NCBI GenBank assembly: GCA_050951585.1
Contig: JBMNJI010000006.1
Location: 310,001 to 374,000, forward strand
Origin: UBA3937 sp050951585
GTDB taxonomy: Bacteria > Bacillota > Peptococcia > DRI-13 > DTU073
Direction: 5' to 3'
DNA length: 64,000 nt
Shown: piece after piece, positions 1 to 9,143 of the stretch
How positions within the stretch are numbered: the first letter of the stretch is position 1
Layout of the letters: each line of letters begins with the position of its first letter
Program-made: the position numbers and the translations under genes
Notes under the pieces: generated by a model
Database searches by the model: none
What the model saw: only the letters and a program-made list of their open reading frames with translations
Told to the model about the DNA's origin: nothing

Positions 1-28
1 AAGAATTTTCATAATAATTTGCGTACAA

Positions 29-460
29 CTAGTTCTTCTCTTTAATTTTTTTCCCTAAATTTAGGCGCATGGCCACTTCACCCTGGGTCGTATGTAAATG
101 CTCGGCAATTTCCACAATGGTTTTCCCTTGCTTGAACAGCTTCACAATCTCTTTCGTCACCGGGTCTAAGGACTCCTCTTTAAATTCCGGAGGCGGCGGA
201 ACAGTACCAGCCTTTTTTAAACTGGTTTCCTTTTCCGCCATACTCGCCAGTAGCATTTTCCCTTCCGTGATTTGTGTTTCGATGCTTTCAAGATAATTAT
301 TGGAGAGATAAGTGGTTTCATTAAGCAATTCCTCGATATTCTTTTGCGCTGTCAAAAAATCGAGTTTTAAAGCTACAAACTTATTCATTTTATAGGATAT
401 AACCAGTAATAAGGAAAGATTAATTATGAGAGTAAGCAAGTTTAGTACAAAAATCTTCAA
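29..460 (-). CDS. SwrB/YlxL-like small membrane-anchored protein (DUF6115-like)
   Basis: 143 residues. One N-terminal membrane segment (about residues 4-22) is followed by a helical, probably coiled stretch (25-82), a Pro linker (four Pro at 88-91) and a C-terminal helix-turn-helix-like segment (about 104-135) with the pattern of a recognition-helix pair. The start is TTG, chosen because a GGAGG lies 8 bases upstream and no better ATG exists. Last gene visible of the flagellar operon. In Bacillus subtilis the gene after sigD is swrB, a membrane-anchored activator of basal-body assembly with the same layout (membrane anchor plus HTH-like tail), so an equivalent role is inferred from position and architecture, not from clear sequence identity. 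Confidence 0.75.
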   Translation of the reverse strand: MKIFVLNLLTLIINLSLLLVISYKMNKFVALKLDFLTAQKNIEELLNETTYLSNNYLESIETQITEGKMLLASMAEKETSLKKAGTVPPPPEFKEESLDPVTKEIVKLFKQGKTIVEIAEHLHTTQGEVAMRLNLGKKIKEKN

Positions 461-499
461 AGATAACGCCTCCGCTTTTCCTATTAATCGATCATCAGC

Positions 500-838
500 T
501 TAAACCCTGATATCAATATATCTGCCTTTTTTGTCTTTGTTTTGCCGCTCACTATTCTCCAGCTTTTCCTGGCTCTTCTCACCATGATCAGCCGTGCTTT
601 CCTCATGTTGTTGCTCACGGCTTTCTCTTTGCTTTTTCTTTTCCTCGTTTTGGATTTTTCCTTGCTTAACTGTATCTAGTTCATTAACAGTCTGTTGCTG
701 TCGCTGTAACTCATCTTTAATTACCTGATTCTGAATCTGTTGATCCGTTTGTTGTTGACCCTGAACGGTACGATTCACTCTTTCCACTTCACCGGCACGC
801 GGTACAATCACTTGCATATCAATGGGGTTAATGGTCAT
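500..838 (-). CDS. Hypothetical Gln/Glu/Lys-rich protein of the flagellar operon
   Basis: 112 residues with no signal peptide or membrane segment. The first 20 or so residues (an IVPRAGEVERV-type start) look ordered; the rest is almost entirely Gln, Glu, Lys, Arg and Asn, expected to be disordered or a long charged helix. It ends in a short hydrophobic RYIDIRV motif. The start codon overlaps the stop of the preceding FapA-like gene by four bases (ATGA), which argues for translational coupling and a real gene. I do not recognise a characterised family. The position after sigD suggests a flagellar or motility-linked role, but function is unknown. Confidence 0.7.
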   Translation of the reverse strand: MTINPIDMQVIVPRAGEVERVNRTVQGQQQTDQQIQNQVIKDELQRQQQTVNELDTVKQGKIQNEEKKKQRESREQQHEESTADHGEKSQEKLENSERQNKDKKGRYIDIRV

Positions 839-2451
839 ATATTAAACCCCCTTACCTCAAATTCATCAAAGCGAAATTCGACCCTGTTTCTTTCTTCATC
901 AACATAATAGGTAGATTTCCCAATCGTAATAACCACTCCGGAATAAACCGTATTCATCACCCGGATTTTTGCCGTTTCTGCAGCCGTAAAAATATCCTCG
1001 AGCTCCATCATCCGCATCTTCAATTCAGCAATTTCTTTTTCCTTTTGATATTGCAGACGGTAGATCTTCGTAAAAAGCTGGTTCTTATCCGGCGGCAATG
1101 TTCCGGTTTTCTCTTTCATGATACTCAAGATATTATAACTCTTCTGGAGCTCATCAATTTCCTTATTCAGTTTGGTAATTCTTGGCACTAACATTTTATA
1201 TTCTTCACGGAGTTCCGGAATAACCCCTACTTCCAACGCCGTTATCGTACCCATCGGTGCACCGATATTTTTCGCCTCAATTTCCTGCCCTACCGTTACT
1301 CTGCCGCCAACAATTAATCCTTTTTTTCCGCTAACGCTGAGCTTTTTCCCTGCCATTACCCGGCTATGCATAATCGCTTCTGAAACAATTAATTCTTCGG
1401 CACAACGTACCTCACTGTTCTCAATATAACGGACAAAGATACTTCCCTGCACATTAACTGTGCCGCGGACAATTCCTTTATTAACCTTCAGATTTCCTCC
1501 GGCAATAACCTTGCCCTCCAGATTGCCGAAAATTTCTACATCTCCGCCTGCTTCAATCAGGAAGGAATGCTTCTGACTGCCCCTCACAATCACATTCCCC
1601 GGAAAGATAATATTACCGGTCTGAAAGTCAACATCACCTTTCACTTCAAAGGTGGAATACACGTTTATTTTTCCGCCAATATAGTTCACGTGCCCTTGCT
1701 GTGTGGAGATCAGTTTCGAGTTATTCTCAATAATCTTCGTATTAGCCCCTACTGGTAAACGAATTTCTTTGCCGTGCGGCGCACGTACCACCTGCCCTAA
1801 GATATCTTTGCCATTTACTCCGGGAGTAGCCGGAATTCGTTCCGCCAGCACTGTGCCTTCATCAACAATTTGAATTAGACCCAGGTCATAAAAATCTACA
1901 CTTCCATTCTCCAATTCCTTGGGCTTCAAGGCACTGCTCTGTATATCGACCATGAAACGGATGGTCGCATCTTGACCTTCTTGCGGTTTTTCGCCCTCGG
2001 CAATCAGCCATTCCCGATAACAATCCTGAGAATTGATTATTTTCGCAAAAAGGTCCTCCTTAATCCCGTGTTTTATCCCTTTCGCTTCGAGAAAAGAAAG
2101 TATTTTTTCCGGGGTAAGGTTGCTGCCATCCAAAGATGGATACACCTTTAAGGTGGCATTCATAAAGTCTTTAGCCATTATAATATCGAGTAAGGTTCCA
2201 ATAATCGTCGTGTCTTGCACTGTGCAGATTTTCATGTTTTCGCCGGTCGCGTCTGCAAAACACTGCTCGAGCAGTTCCTGCTTGCACATGATGTTACGCT
2301 TCGCCAACTCTCCTGACAATAATTCGATACTCATGGGAGAAAGAGCGGGGGCTGTTGTCTGTTCCATGTGCTCAACCCGCAGAAAGATGTCTTCTCCTTC
2401 TAAGGTCAATTGATAGCGTTTGCTTGGGATTGCTCGTTCTTCCTGGTTCAT
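835..2451 (-). CDS. FapA family protein (DUF342)
   Basis: 538 residues, the usual length for DUF342/FapA proteins. The central part (about 150-400) carries the repeated Gly-Asn-Val/Ile turns typical of the right-handed beta-helix of this family, with a TPGVNGKDILG segment near residue 210. A coiled coil follows (about 415-490) and then a small beta-rich tail. No membrane segment. Family members occur in flagellar operons and have been linked to polar localisation and cell-surface assembly; the biochemical role is unsettled. It starts four bases after the sigD stop and overlaps the next gene by four bases, so it is firmly in the operon. Confidence 0.88.
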   Translation of the reverse strand: MNQEERAIPSKRYQLTLEGEDIFLRVEHMEQTTAPALSPMSIELLSGELAKRNIMCKQELLEQCFADATGENMKICTVQDTTIIGTLLDIIMAKDFMNATLKVYPSLDGSNLTPEKILSFLEAKGIKHGIKEDLFAKIINSQDCYREWLIAEGEKPQEGQDATIRFMVDIQSSALKPKELENGSVDFYDLGLIQIVDEGTVLAERIPATPGVNGKDILGQVVRAPHGKEIRLPVGANTKIIENNSKLISTQQGHVNYIGGKINVYSTFEVKGDVDFQTGNIIFPGNVIVRGSQKHSFLIEAGGDVEIFGNLEGKVIAGGNLKVNKGIVRGTVNVQGSIFVRYIENSEVRCAEELIVSEAIMHSRVMAGKKLSVSGKKGLIVGGRVTVGQEIEAKNIGAPMGTITALEVGVIPELREEYKMLVPRITKLNKEIDELQKSYNILSIMKEKTGTLPPDKNQLFTKIYRLQYQKEKEIAELKMRMMELEDIFTAAETAKIRVMNTVYSGVVITIGKSTYYVDEERNRVEFRFDEFEVRGFNI

Positions 2452-2455
2452 CTTC

Positions 2456-3217
2456 TTATCCCTCCCCTAACCTTTTTTTGAGTCGGGATAGTTTTCCCCG
2501 CATCCTAAAGATGGCCTTCGTATGTAATTGGGATATTCTGGACTCAGATAATTCAAGTACTTCGGCAATTTCTTTATTGGACAACTCATGATAATAAAAA
2601 AGACTAATTACGAGCTTCTCTTTCTCCGGTAAGTCTTCCAGCACTTTGAGCAACATCCCTTTGATTTCCCTTTCTTCCGCAATAAGTGCCGGATTCGGGC
2701 TTTCCTGATTGACCAGACTATCTTTAAGGGAAAAATCCTCTTCTTCGCAAAGGGATTCATCAAGGGATAGGATTGTCACAAATTGTACGGCTTTCAACCA
2801 TTCGGTCAACTCAGTCTGCTTAATATTTAAGAAGGCGGCGATTTCCTGGTCAGTAGCATTACGGCCAAGCTTGATCTCCAGTTTATGATAGGCCTCCCCC
2901 AATAATTTTGCCTTTTTTCGTACGGAAACCGGTAGCCAGTCTTCTCTCCGAATGCCGTCAATAATCGCCCCTTTGATCCTTTTGACGGCAAACGTGGAAA
3001 AAGGAATCCCCAACTGAGGATTGTAACGATCTATCGCCTCAAGAAGTCCGAAAATACCATGACTGTATAAATCTTCTTTCTCCAGATGTGACGGCAAGGT
3101 AAAAGCCATTTTCTGAGCAATCTTTTGCACTAAGGAAATATAATGAATAATGAGTTTTTCTTTTACATCCGCCTCTTTATTTACATAATATTCCTGCCAA
3201 AGGTCGTAAGCTTCCAT
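2456..3217 (-). CDS. sigD: RNA polymerase sigma factor SigD/FliA (sigma-28)
   Basis: 253 residues, normal for FliA/WhiG sigma factors. Region 2 (about residues 45-90) has the DLYSHGIFGLLEAIDRY and FSTFAVKRIKGAIIDGIR signatures for core binding and -10 recognition. Region 3 follows (about 110-150), and region 4 ends in a helix-turn-helix (LSNKEIAEVLELSESRISQ, about 212-230). It directs late flagellar, motor and chemotaxis genes once the hook is complete, normally held by the anti-sigma factor FlgM, which is not in this window. It lies directly after the PilZ gene with 23 bases between them; the chemotaxis genes that usually precede sigD in Bacillus are missing here. Confidence 0.96.
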   Translation of the reverse strand: MEAYDLWQEYYVNKEADVKEKLIIHYISLVQKIAQKMAFTLPSHLEKEDLYSHGIFGLLEAIDRYNPQLGIPFSTFAVKRIKGAIIDGIRREDWLPVSVRKKAKLLGEAYHKLEIKLGRNATDQEIAAFLNIKQTELTEWLKAVQFVTILSLDESLCEEEDFSLKDSLVNQESPNPALIAEEREIKGMLLKVLEDLPEKEKLVISLFYYHELSNKEIAEVLELSESRISQLHTKAIFRMRGKLSRLKKRLGEG

Positions 3218-3240
3218 GATTTAACCATGCTCCTTTGCCA

Positions 3241-3933
3241 TCATTCGATTAACCCCAATTTTCTTATTTCAATCTGACGTGAATAAACTAACCTGATAAT
3301 TGCTTTCCTGGTTTCTTCCGAAATACAGGTAAAACTAACACCGATTACTAATACCTTATCCCCTCGACAATCAAGCTCCGGGTGAATGCGGGCGATGAAC
3401 CCCGTTACTTTAAACAAGGTATTATCGAGCGTAAACTGCAATCCAACAATACTATCCTGTTCAAAAGGCAATTGCTGCTGATGAATTACCAGTGACAAAC
3501 CTCCGCCGCTGATATCTTTCGATTGGGAGAGGATAGTCCATTTCTCCCCTTTGTTGTCAAGATAACTGATAATGACATCCGTAATCAGACACACCCTGAC
3601 AAATTGTCTCTTCTGAATACGTTCCAGCATCTCAACACTAGTCATCAGAATAATTTGATACAGATTTCCCGTTTTGTTATCCACAACAACAGTCGGAATC
3701 GAATAAATTGCTGTCGCATCCCAGAATAAGACATTAACCGTTGTCCCTGTCGGAATAAAAACCGGTTGCATATCCTGAATAGGTGCCGCTAAGCTAATCA
3801 TATTTTCCCCGAGTTCTTCTTCGATATGTTCAACTCTGCTCGCATAGCGGATTGTTTGTTGTTCATCCTCGGCACAAACTAACTCAATACTCACTAATTG
3901 ATTAACCGTTAAAAAATCATTTATCCTTGCCAT
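3241..3933 (-). CDS. PilZ-domain flagellar brake protein, YcgR/YpfA/DgrA type
   Basis: 230 residues. The N-terminal YcgR-like domain covers about residues 8-100. The PilZ domain follows with both cyclic-di-GMP binding motifs intact: RQFVR at 109-113 and D140-x-S142-xx-G145. In known family members c-di-GMP binding lets the protein act on the stator or switch to slow or stop rotation. Cytosolic, with no membrane segment. Located between flhG and sigD, fifteen bases after flhG. Because the key binding residues are all present, it should be a functional receptor, which implies that diguanylate cyclases are encoded elsewhere in the genome. Confidence 0.92.
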   Translation of the reverse strand: MARINDFLTVNQLVSIELVCAEDEQQTIRYASRVEHIEEELGENMISLAAPIQDMQPVFIPTGTTVNVLFWDATAIYSIPTVVVDNKTGNLYQIILMTSVEMLERIQKRQFVRVCLITDVIISYLDNKGEKWTILSQSKDISGGGLSLVIHQQQLPFEQDSIVGLQFTLDNTLFKVTGFIARIHPELDCRGDKVLVIGVSFTCISEETRKAIIRLVYSRQIEIRKLGLIE

Positions 3934-3948
3934 TATTCATACCTTCGC

Positions 3949-4839
3949 TTATCTGAAATATTGGGCAACCTTATTAAAAAACCCTTTGATGCCCCGTTGC
4001 TGTTCTAACTGATATTCCTGATCGGATAATTTTGCCGCAATCACATAAATGTTTTGCGCCGCAAAGGATTGCGGGTAAGCCAGAATAAAAGCCTGCTGTT
4101 CGTGGACGGCCTGTTTGACCTTAGGATCTTCGACGATAAAACCCAGAAATTCAATATTGTGTTTTAAGAACCGGCTCACGGCAATTTGAATTTTATTATA
4201 GACGACAGCAGCTTCTTTCGGGGTAGGGACCCGATTGACAACCAAATACATGCGGCCGCGATAGTTTTGCTGGTATAATGACTTGATAAAACCATAGGCA
4301 TCGGTAATGGCCGTCGGTTCAGGCGTAGTAACAATGATTAATTCATCTGCAGCCAAGGCAAAACTGAGCACCGACTGGGAAAGACCCGCCCCGGTATCAA
4401 TTAAGAGATAATCTGCCTCGCCTTCCATTTTACTCAGTTTAGTAAGGAAATTCTCTAACTGCCAATCCTTGAGATTGGCTAATTCCTGCATCCCGGAACC
4501 TCCGGGAATCAAATACAGCCCGTTCGGACCTTCGATCATAATTTCCGAGATTTCTTTTTCGTCATTAATCACATGGGATAGATTATAAGAAGGAGCAAGA
4601 CCCAAAATAACGTCAAGGTTAGCTAAACCCAAATCAGCGTCCAGCAGAATAACCCTTTGTTTAAACTCGGTAAGCGCTAAAGCTAAATTGATGGAAAGAT
4701 TGCTTTTACCAACCCCTCCTTTGCCGCTGGAGATGGTGATGACACGGGTCCCCTTCTTATTAGAGCCGTTTATCTGTGCCTGTATGCTGTTTTTCATTTG
4801 TTTAACGATTAGACGTAAAGCATCAGCCTGATTATTCAT
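3949..4839 (-). CDS. flhG: FlhG (YlxH/FleN), MinD-like ATPase controlling flagellar number
   Basis: 296 residues. Deviant Walker A motif of the MinD/ParA class (GKGGVGKS, residues 39-46), followed by the DADLGLANLD segment and the switch region DTGAGLS. The C-terminal region carries hydrophobic and basic residues that could form a membrane-targeting helix. An N-terminal DQAxxLR-like element (QADALRL, residues 4-10) matches the FlhF-activating helix known in this family. FlhG stimulates FlhF GTPase activity and limits or patterns flagella. Placed directly after flhF with four bases between them, the usual flhF-flhG pairing. Confidence 0.96.
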   Translation of the reverse strand: MNNQADALRLIVKQMKNSIQAQINGSNKKGTRVITISSGKGGVGKSNLSINLALALTEFKQRVILLDADLGLANLDVILGLAPSYNLSHVINDEKEISEIMIEGPNGLYLIPGGSGMQELANLKDWQLENFLTKLSKMEGEADYLLIDTGAGLSQSVLSFALAADELIIVTTPEPTAITDAYGFIKSLYQQNYRGRMYLVVNRVPTPKEAAVVYNKIQIAVSRFLKHNIEFLGFIVEDPKVKQAVHEQQAFILAYPQSFAAQNIYVIAAKLSDQEYQLEQQRGIKGFFNKVAQYFR

Positions 4840-4843
4840 ATCG

Positions 4844-5971
4844 CTACTCCTTAATTAACAGTTGCACAAGTTTTATCGGGTCGGCTATTTCAATATCATC
4901 GGGGATGTTTTGCCCAATTGTAAAATAGGAAATAGGATATTTTTCATTACAGGCAATATTATAAATAGAACCATAATTTGATGTTTCATCAAGTTTCGTA
5001 AAAATCAAACTGGTAATATTGATATCCTGATAAGTCTCTAAAATATCCACAAGATCCTGGTATTTACTCGTGCTTGACAAAACCAGAAAAATGTCGTCGG
5101 CCTGCGAGTTCTCCAGGTATGTTTTCAGTTCTTCCACCTGTGTTTCGTTTCTATGACTACGACCGGCCGTATCGATATAAATCATCTCCTGATCATTCAT
5201 ATCGTTAAGCGTTTGGTGCAAATTCTCCGGAGTAAAGATTACTTTCACCGGTACATTCATAATTTCACCGACTGTTTTTAATTGTTCAACGGCGGCGATA
5301 CGGTATGTATCGACTGTAATCAAGGATACTTTCTTTCTTTCAATGACCGCACTCATGGCGGCTAATTTGGCGATCGTCGTCGTCTTGCCAACTCCTGTAG
5401 GACCAATAAAGGCTAAGATCCGGCTGTTTTCCCTTTTGTTGGGCGCCGGGATAAATTTCATTTTTTTAATTGGTTTTAAAAGACAGGCAAAAAAGATTTT
5501 GTTTAACTCTTCCGGGGTTTGGAGAGGCGATTTAGCATATTCGTCAATGGTAGATTTAACAATACTTTGCGCAATTTTCTCCTCGATATCCCATTTTTTC
5601 AAACGCTGATACAAGCTCTGCCCGATTTTAGGAAAACGAGGCTGCCCGATACTTTCCAGCATCGAGGACATTTCTTTCATCATATTGCGCATCTCGGTTA
5701 ATTCCGTATTGACATCGTTGTTACTGTTCTTGCCACTCTCGGCAGGATCTTTCCCGGAGATTGCCACGGCAGTTTCCAGATTTTCCGGGATCTCATTCTG
5801 ACTATCTTCCACTGCCGCGGTTACTTCCACATAATTCTTGCGAAAAAGTCCTAAAAACCCGCCTTCTTTAAAATAGCGCGTATGCAAAATAACAGCATCA
5901 TTACCTAACTCAGCCTTGATTTTTTCCATGGCTTCCTGCATATTCAATGCAACGATTCGTTTAACCCGCAT
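4844..5971 (-). CDS. flhF: FlhF, SRP-type GTPase for flagellar placement
   Basis: 375 residues. The N-terminal B domain is variable and charged (about 1-120), with a short helical N domain next and an SRP-GTPase G domain from about residue 185. G1 is GPTGVGKTTT, followed by DTYRIAAVEQL, the DTAGRSHR switch and TKLDET (G4). Related to Ffh/FtsY; recruits early flagellar parts to the assembly site and is regulated by FlhG encoded next. Its start overlaps the end of flhA by eleven bases, indicating coupled translation. Confidence 0.96.
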   Translation of the reverse strand: MRVKRIVALNMQEAMEKIKAELGNDAVILHTRYFKEGGFLGLFRKNYVEVTAAVEDSQNEIPENLETAVAISGKDPAESGKNSNNDVNTELTEMRNMMKEMSSMLESIGQPRFPKIGQSLYQRLKKWDIEEKIAQSIVKSTIDEYAKSPLQTPEELNKIFFACLLKPIKKMKFIPAPNKRENSRILAFIGPTGVGKTTTIAKLAAMSAVIERKKVSLITVDTYRIAAVEQLKTVGEIMNVPVKVIFTPENLHQTLNDMNDQEMIYIDTAGRSHRNETQVEELKTYLENSQADDIFLVLSSTSKYQDLVDILETYQDINITSLIFTKLDETSNYGSIYNIACNEKYPISYFTIGQNIPDDIEIADPIKLVQLLIKE

Positions 5972-8030
5972 TAATCTTCACCATCCCTAATGATTCAATT
6001 TCGATATTAGCAGGAATTTCATTATAAGAGAGAATCGGAATTGCCGGCAAATATCGTTCGACCAGTTTTCTAAAATAGGACCTGAGCGGTGAGGAAGCAA
6101 GTACAATAATCTGTTTCCCCATAAAGCCATTCTTTTCTAGCATGCCAGCTAATTCTGCAATGATCTGCTGCGCAACCCCCGGATCAATGGCCAGGTAATT
6201 GCCATGTTCGCCTGTCTGGATACTCTGCATAATTATTTGCTCTAAACGGGGATCCAAGGTTAAACAGTATATTTTGCCCTGCTCATCAACATATAATTGA
6301 GCGATTTGCCGGGCCAGCTTTTGCCGTACATATTCGGTCAATAACTCCGGATCTTTCGTCACCGGGCCCCAATCGCCCAGAGCCTCTAAAATCAGCACCA
6401 AATCTCTAATGGGCACTCTCTCGCGCAATAAGTTGGCCAATACTTTATGAATATCTGCCAGGGAAAGGATATTGGGCATAATTTCGTCCACAACGGCGGG
6501 ATATTCCTTTTTTAAATTATCCAGTAACGCTTTAATATCTTGTCTGCTCAAGATATCAGCGGCATTATTCTTCAGGAATTCCGTGATATGTGTGGCCAGT
6601 ACCGAAGGAGGATCGACAACCGTATAACCGGTTAATTCCGCCTGTTCCCTTACGGAAGGCCCAATCCATTTAGCGGGTAGCCCGAATGCCGGTTCTTTTG
6701 TGGGTATCCCAGGTAAATCCCCCTCCCCGCCCATGGCCATATATTGATTTAACATTATTTCACCTTGCGCCAAAGGTACTCCTCGTAATTTTAAAACATA
6801 ATTATTCGGGGCAAGCTGCATATTATCTCTGACCCGGATCGGCGGTATCACTAACCCTAATTCTAAGGCACATTGCCGACGAATCATCACAATCCGGTCA
6901 AGTAAATCACCGCCTTGTCCTGCGTCAACAAGCGGGATGAGCCCATAACCCATTTCTAATTCCACCGGATCAACTTGCAGAAGTGAATACACACTATCTG
7001 GTTTCTTTATTTCGCTGACCTCCGCAGATTCCGCGGCAGCAGCTCCTTCCTGAAGCTGATTGCGTTGATTAACTCTCAAGGTATAAGCTAGAATTGCCGC
7101 AATGACACCAAGAAACAGAAAGGGAAACGTCGGCAGACCCGGAACCATTCCTAATAAAATCAACACTCCGGAGGCAATTCCTAAGACCTTGGGATTGGAG
7201 AAAATCTGACCGATTAAGTCTTCCCCGAGACTATTCTCGGAAGCGGCACGGGTAACGATAATGCCTGTGGCCGTAGAAAGCAACAAGGCCGGAATCTGAC
7301 TAACCAAGCCATCACCTACCGTTAAGAGCGTGTAAGTCTGAGCGACCTCAGCAATGCCGCCCATCTTCCGCTGCAACATTCCAATCGCCATACCGCAAAC
7401 AATATTGATAATGGTAATAATAATACTGGCAATAGCATCACCTTTGACAAACTTACTGGCACCATCCATTGCCCCATAAAAATCAGCCTCACGCTGGATC
7501 TTCGTTCTTCTTTGCCGGGCCTGATCTTCCGTAATCAAGCCGGCATTCAGATCAGCATCAATGCTCATCTGTTTTCCAGGCATCGCATCAAGGGTAAAAC
7601 GCGCGGCAACCTCGGCGACACGTTCGGCGCCCTTGGTAATAACGATAAATTGAATAATTACCAGGATTAGAAAGATGACAAAACCAACAAACGCATTGCC
7701 CCCAACGACAAAATTACCGAATTGCTCAATGACCTCACCGGCATCCGCATTCAGCAGAATTAGTCTGGTGGAGGAAATATTCAGGGCTAAACGGTAAAGA
7801 GTCATGATTAAGAGGATGGACGGAAACACGGAGAAATCCAAAGGTTCTTTATTATACATGGAAACAAGCAGAATTGTCAAAGAACAGGTAATATTAAAGA
7901 CAATTAAAACATCCAATAATGACGTCGGCAAAGGAATAATCATCATAATAACAATCGAGATTACCCCAAGCGCCACAATAATATCGGTATGCCGGCTGAT
8001 GAAATTGTTATGTACTTTGGGTTGCATCAT
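5961..8030 (-). CDS. flhA: FlhA, flagellar type III export gate protein
   Basis: 689 residues, standard length. The N-terminal half (about 15-320) contains eight predicted membrane segments and the highly conserved cytoplasmic FHIPEP-type loop region (GKQMSIDADLNAGLI and AMDGASKFVKGDAIASI). The C-terminal half (from about 345) is the cytosolic nonameric ring domain that docks chaperone-substrate complexes. With FlhB, FliP, FliQ and FliR it forms the membrane export gate driven by the proton motive force. Follows flhB with eleven bases between them and is coupled to flhF downstream. Confidence 0.97.
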   Translation of the reverse strand: MMQPKVHNNFISRHTDIIVALGVISIVIMMIIPLPTSLLDVLIVFNITCSLTILLVSMYNKEPLDFSVFPSILLIMTLYRLALNISSTRLILLNADAGEVIEQFGNFVVGGNAFVGFVIFLILVIIQFIVITKGAERVAEVAARFTLDAMPGKQMSIDADLNAGLITEDQARQRRTKIQREADFYGAMDGASKFVKGDAIASIIITIINIVCGMAIGMLQRKMGGIAEVAQTYTLLTVGDGLVSQIPALLLSTATGIIVTRAASENSLGEDLIGQIFSNPKVLGIASGVLILLGMVPGLPTFPFLFLGVIAAILAYTLRVNQRNQLQEGAAAAESAEVSEIKKPDSVYSLLQVDPVELEMGYGLIPLVDAGQGGDLLDRIVMIRRQCALELGLVIPPIRVRDNMQLAPNNYVLKLRGVPLAQGEIMLNQYMAMGGEGDLPGIPTKEPAFGLPAKWIGPSVREQAELTGYTVVDPPSVLATHITEFLKNNAADILSRQDIKALLDNLKKEYPAVVDEIMPNILSLADIHKVLANLLRERVPIRDLVLILEALGDWGPVTKDPELLTEYVRQKLARQIAQLYVDEQGKIYCLTLDPRLEQIIMQSIQTGEHGNYLAIDPGVAQQIIAELAGMLEKNGFMGKQIIVLASSPLRSYFRKLVERYLPAIPILSYNEIPANIEIESLGMVKINAG

Positions 8031-8041
8031 CTTAATCGCTC

Positions 8042-9124
8042 CTAAAAGTGTCCTTTTAACCGATAAACATAGGCCAATACTTCCGCAATCGCTTTATATA
8101 ATTCCTCCGGAATCGGAAAACCAATTTCCACTTCCTGATACAAAGCTCTCGCTAAGGCCTTATTTTCCACAATCGTCACATTATGATCTATCGCTAATGT
8201 TTTAATCCTTTGCGCCATAAAATCTTGCCCTTTGGCCACCACTACCGGGGCAGACATGCTGTTTTCATATTTTATCGCTACGGCAAAATGGGTAGGGTTA
8301 GTAATTACGACGGCCGCTTTCGGTACATCCTGCATCATCCTGCGTGTAGCCATTTGCCGCTGTCTCGCTTTGATTTCGGCTTTTAAATACGGATCTCCCT
8401 CCGTGGATTTTAATTCTTCTTTGATCTCCTCTTTGCTCATCTTCAACGATTTTTCATAATCATAGTATTGAAAGGCATAATCTGCCACCGCAATGACAAA
8501 GAGAACAGCTAAAATTCGCCAACCAACCTTTATGGTGATCTCACCGACAATACTCAAAGAATCCCCCAGAGGATAATCCATTAAAACAGCCAGACGCGGT
8601 AATTCCTTATACAGAAAGGAAAAAGCAATATAGCCCACTAAAAACGTCTTGAAAAGTGTTTTAATCAGTTCTGCCAAGGCTCGTTTCGAAAAAATCCTTT
8701 TCAAACCGTTGACAGGATTTAAACGGGTAAAATCGAGCTTTATAGATTCGGTTGTAAACAAGAAACCAATTTGGAGCACATTGGCCAAGTACCCTGCCAC
8801 CATGGCTACCAATAAAATAGGTCCGCTCATGATGGCCAGAATAATAAGCATCTCGTAAAAAAGATGTAACGCATTTTCTGTTGTCAAGTCTACTGTGCTG
8901 TATGTAAGTACATACCCGCAGAATTTAGCAAACAATTTGAGGCAATAAGGAATCCAAAACTTTAAGCAGAGCAAGGTAAGTGCCAGAATAATTACTGTAA
9001 TCAGTTCATTACTCTTGACGACCTGTCCTTTTTTACGCGCTTCCTGTTTTCTGCGCGGGGTGGCTTTTTCCGTTTTTTCCCCGGCAAATAACTGTAAATT
9101 CATTTGAAAATCTAAATCAAGCAT
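8042..9124 (-). CDS. flhB: FlhB, export gate and substrate-specificity switch
   Basis: About 360 residues from the ATG chosen here. An upstream in-frame GTG at 9142 and ATG at 9130 are possible, but the AAGGA lies eight bases before the chosen ATG. The conserved N-terminal LQLFAGEKTEKATPRRK segment is followed by four membrane segments and a cytosolic domain. The autocleavage motif NPTH is present (ITNPTHFAVAIKYE), so the protein should self-cleave between Asn and Pro and switch export from rod/hook to filament proteins after FliK senses hook length. The gene lies after fliR, with its start region close to the fliR stop. Confidence 0.96.
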   Translation of the reverse strand: MLDLDFQMNLQLFAGEKTEKATPRRKQEARKKGQVVKSNELITVIILALTLLCLKFWIPYCLKLFAKFCGYVLTYSTVDLTTENALHLFYEMLIILAIMSGPILLVAMVAGYLANVLQIGFLFTTESIKLDFTRLNPVNGLKRIFSKRALAELIKTLFKTFLVGYIAFSFLYKELPRLAVLMDYPLGDSLSIVGEITIKVGWRILAVLFVIAVADYAFQYYDYEKSLKMSKEEIKEELKSTEGDPYLKAEIKARQRQMATRRMMQDVPKAAVVITNPTHFAVAIKYENSMSAPVVVAKGQDFMAQRIKTLAIDHNVTIVENKALARALYQEVEIGFPIPEELYKAIAEVLAYVYRLKGHF

Positions 9125-9143
9125 TGGCATATTCCTTATCACT

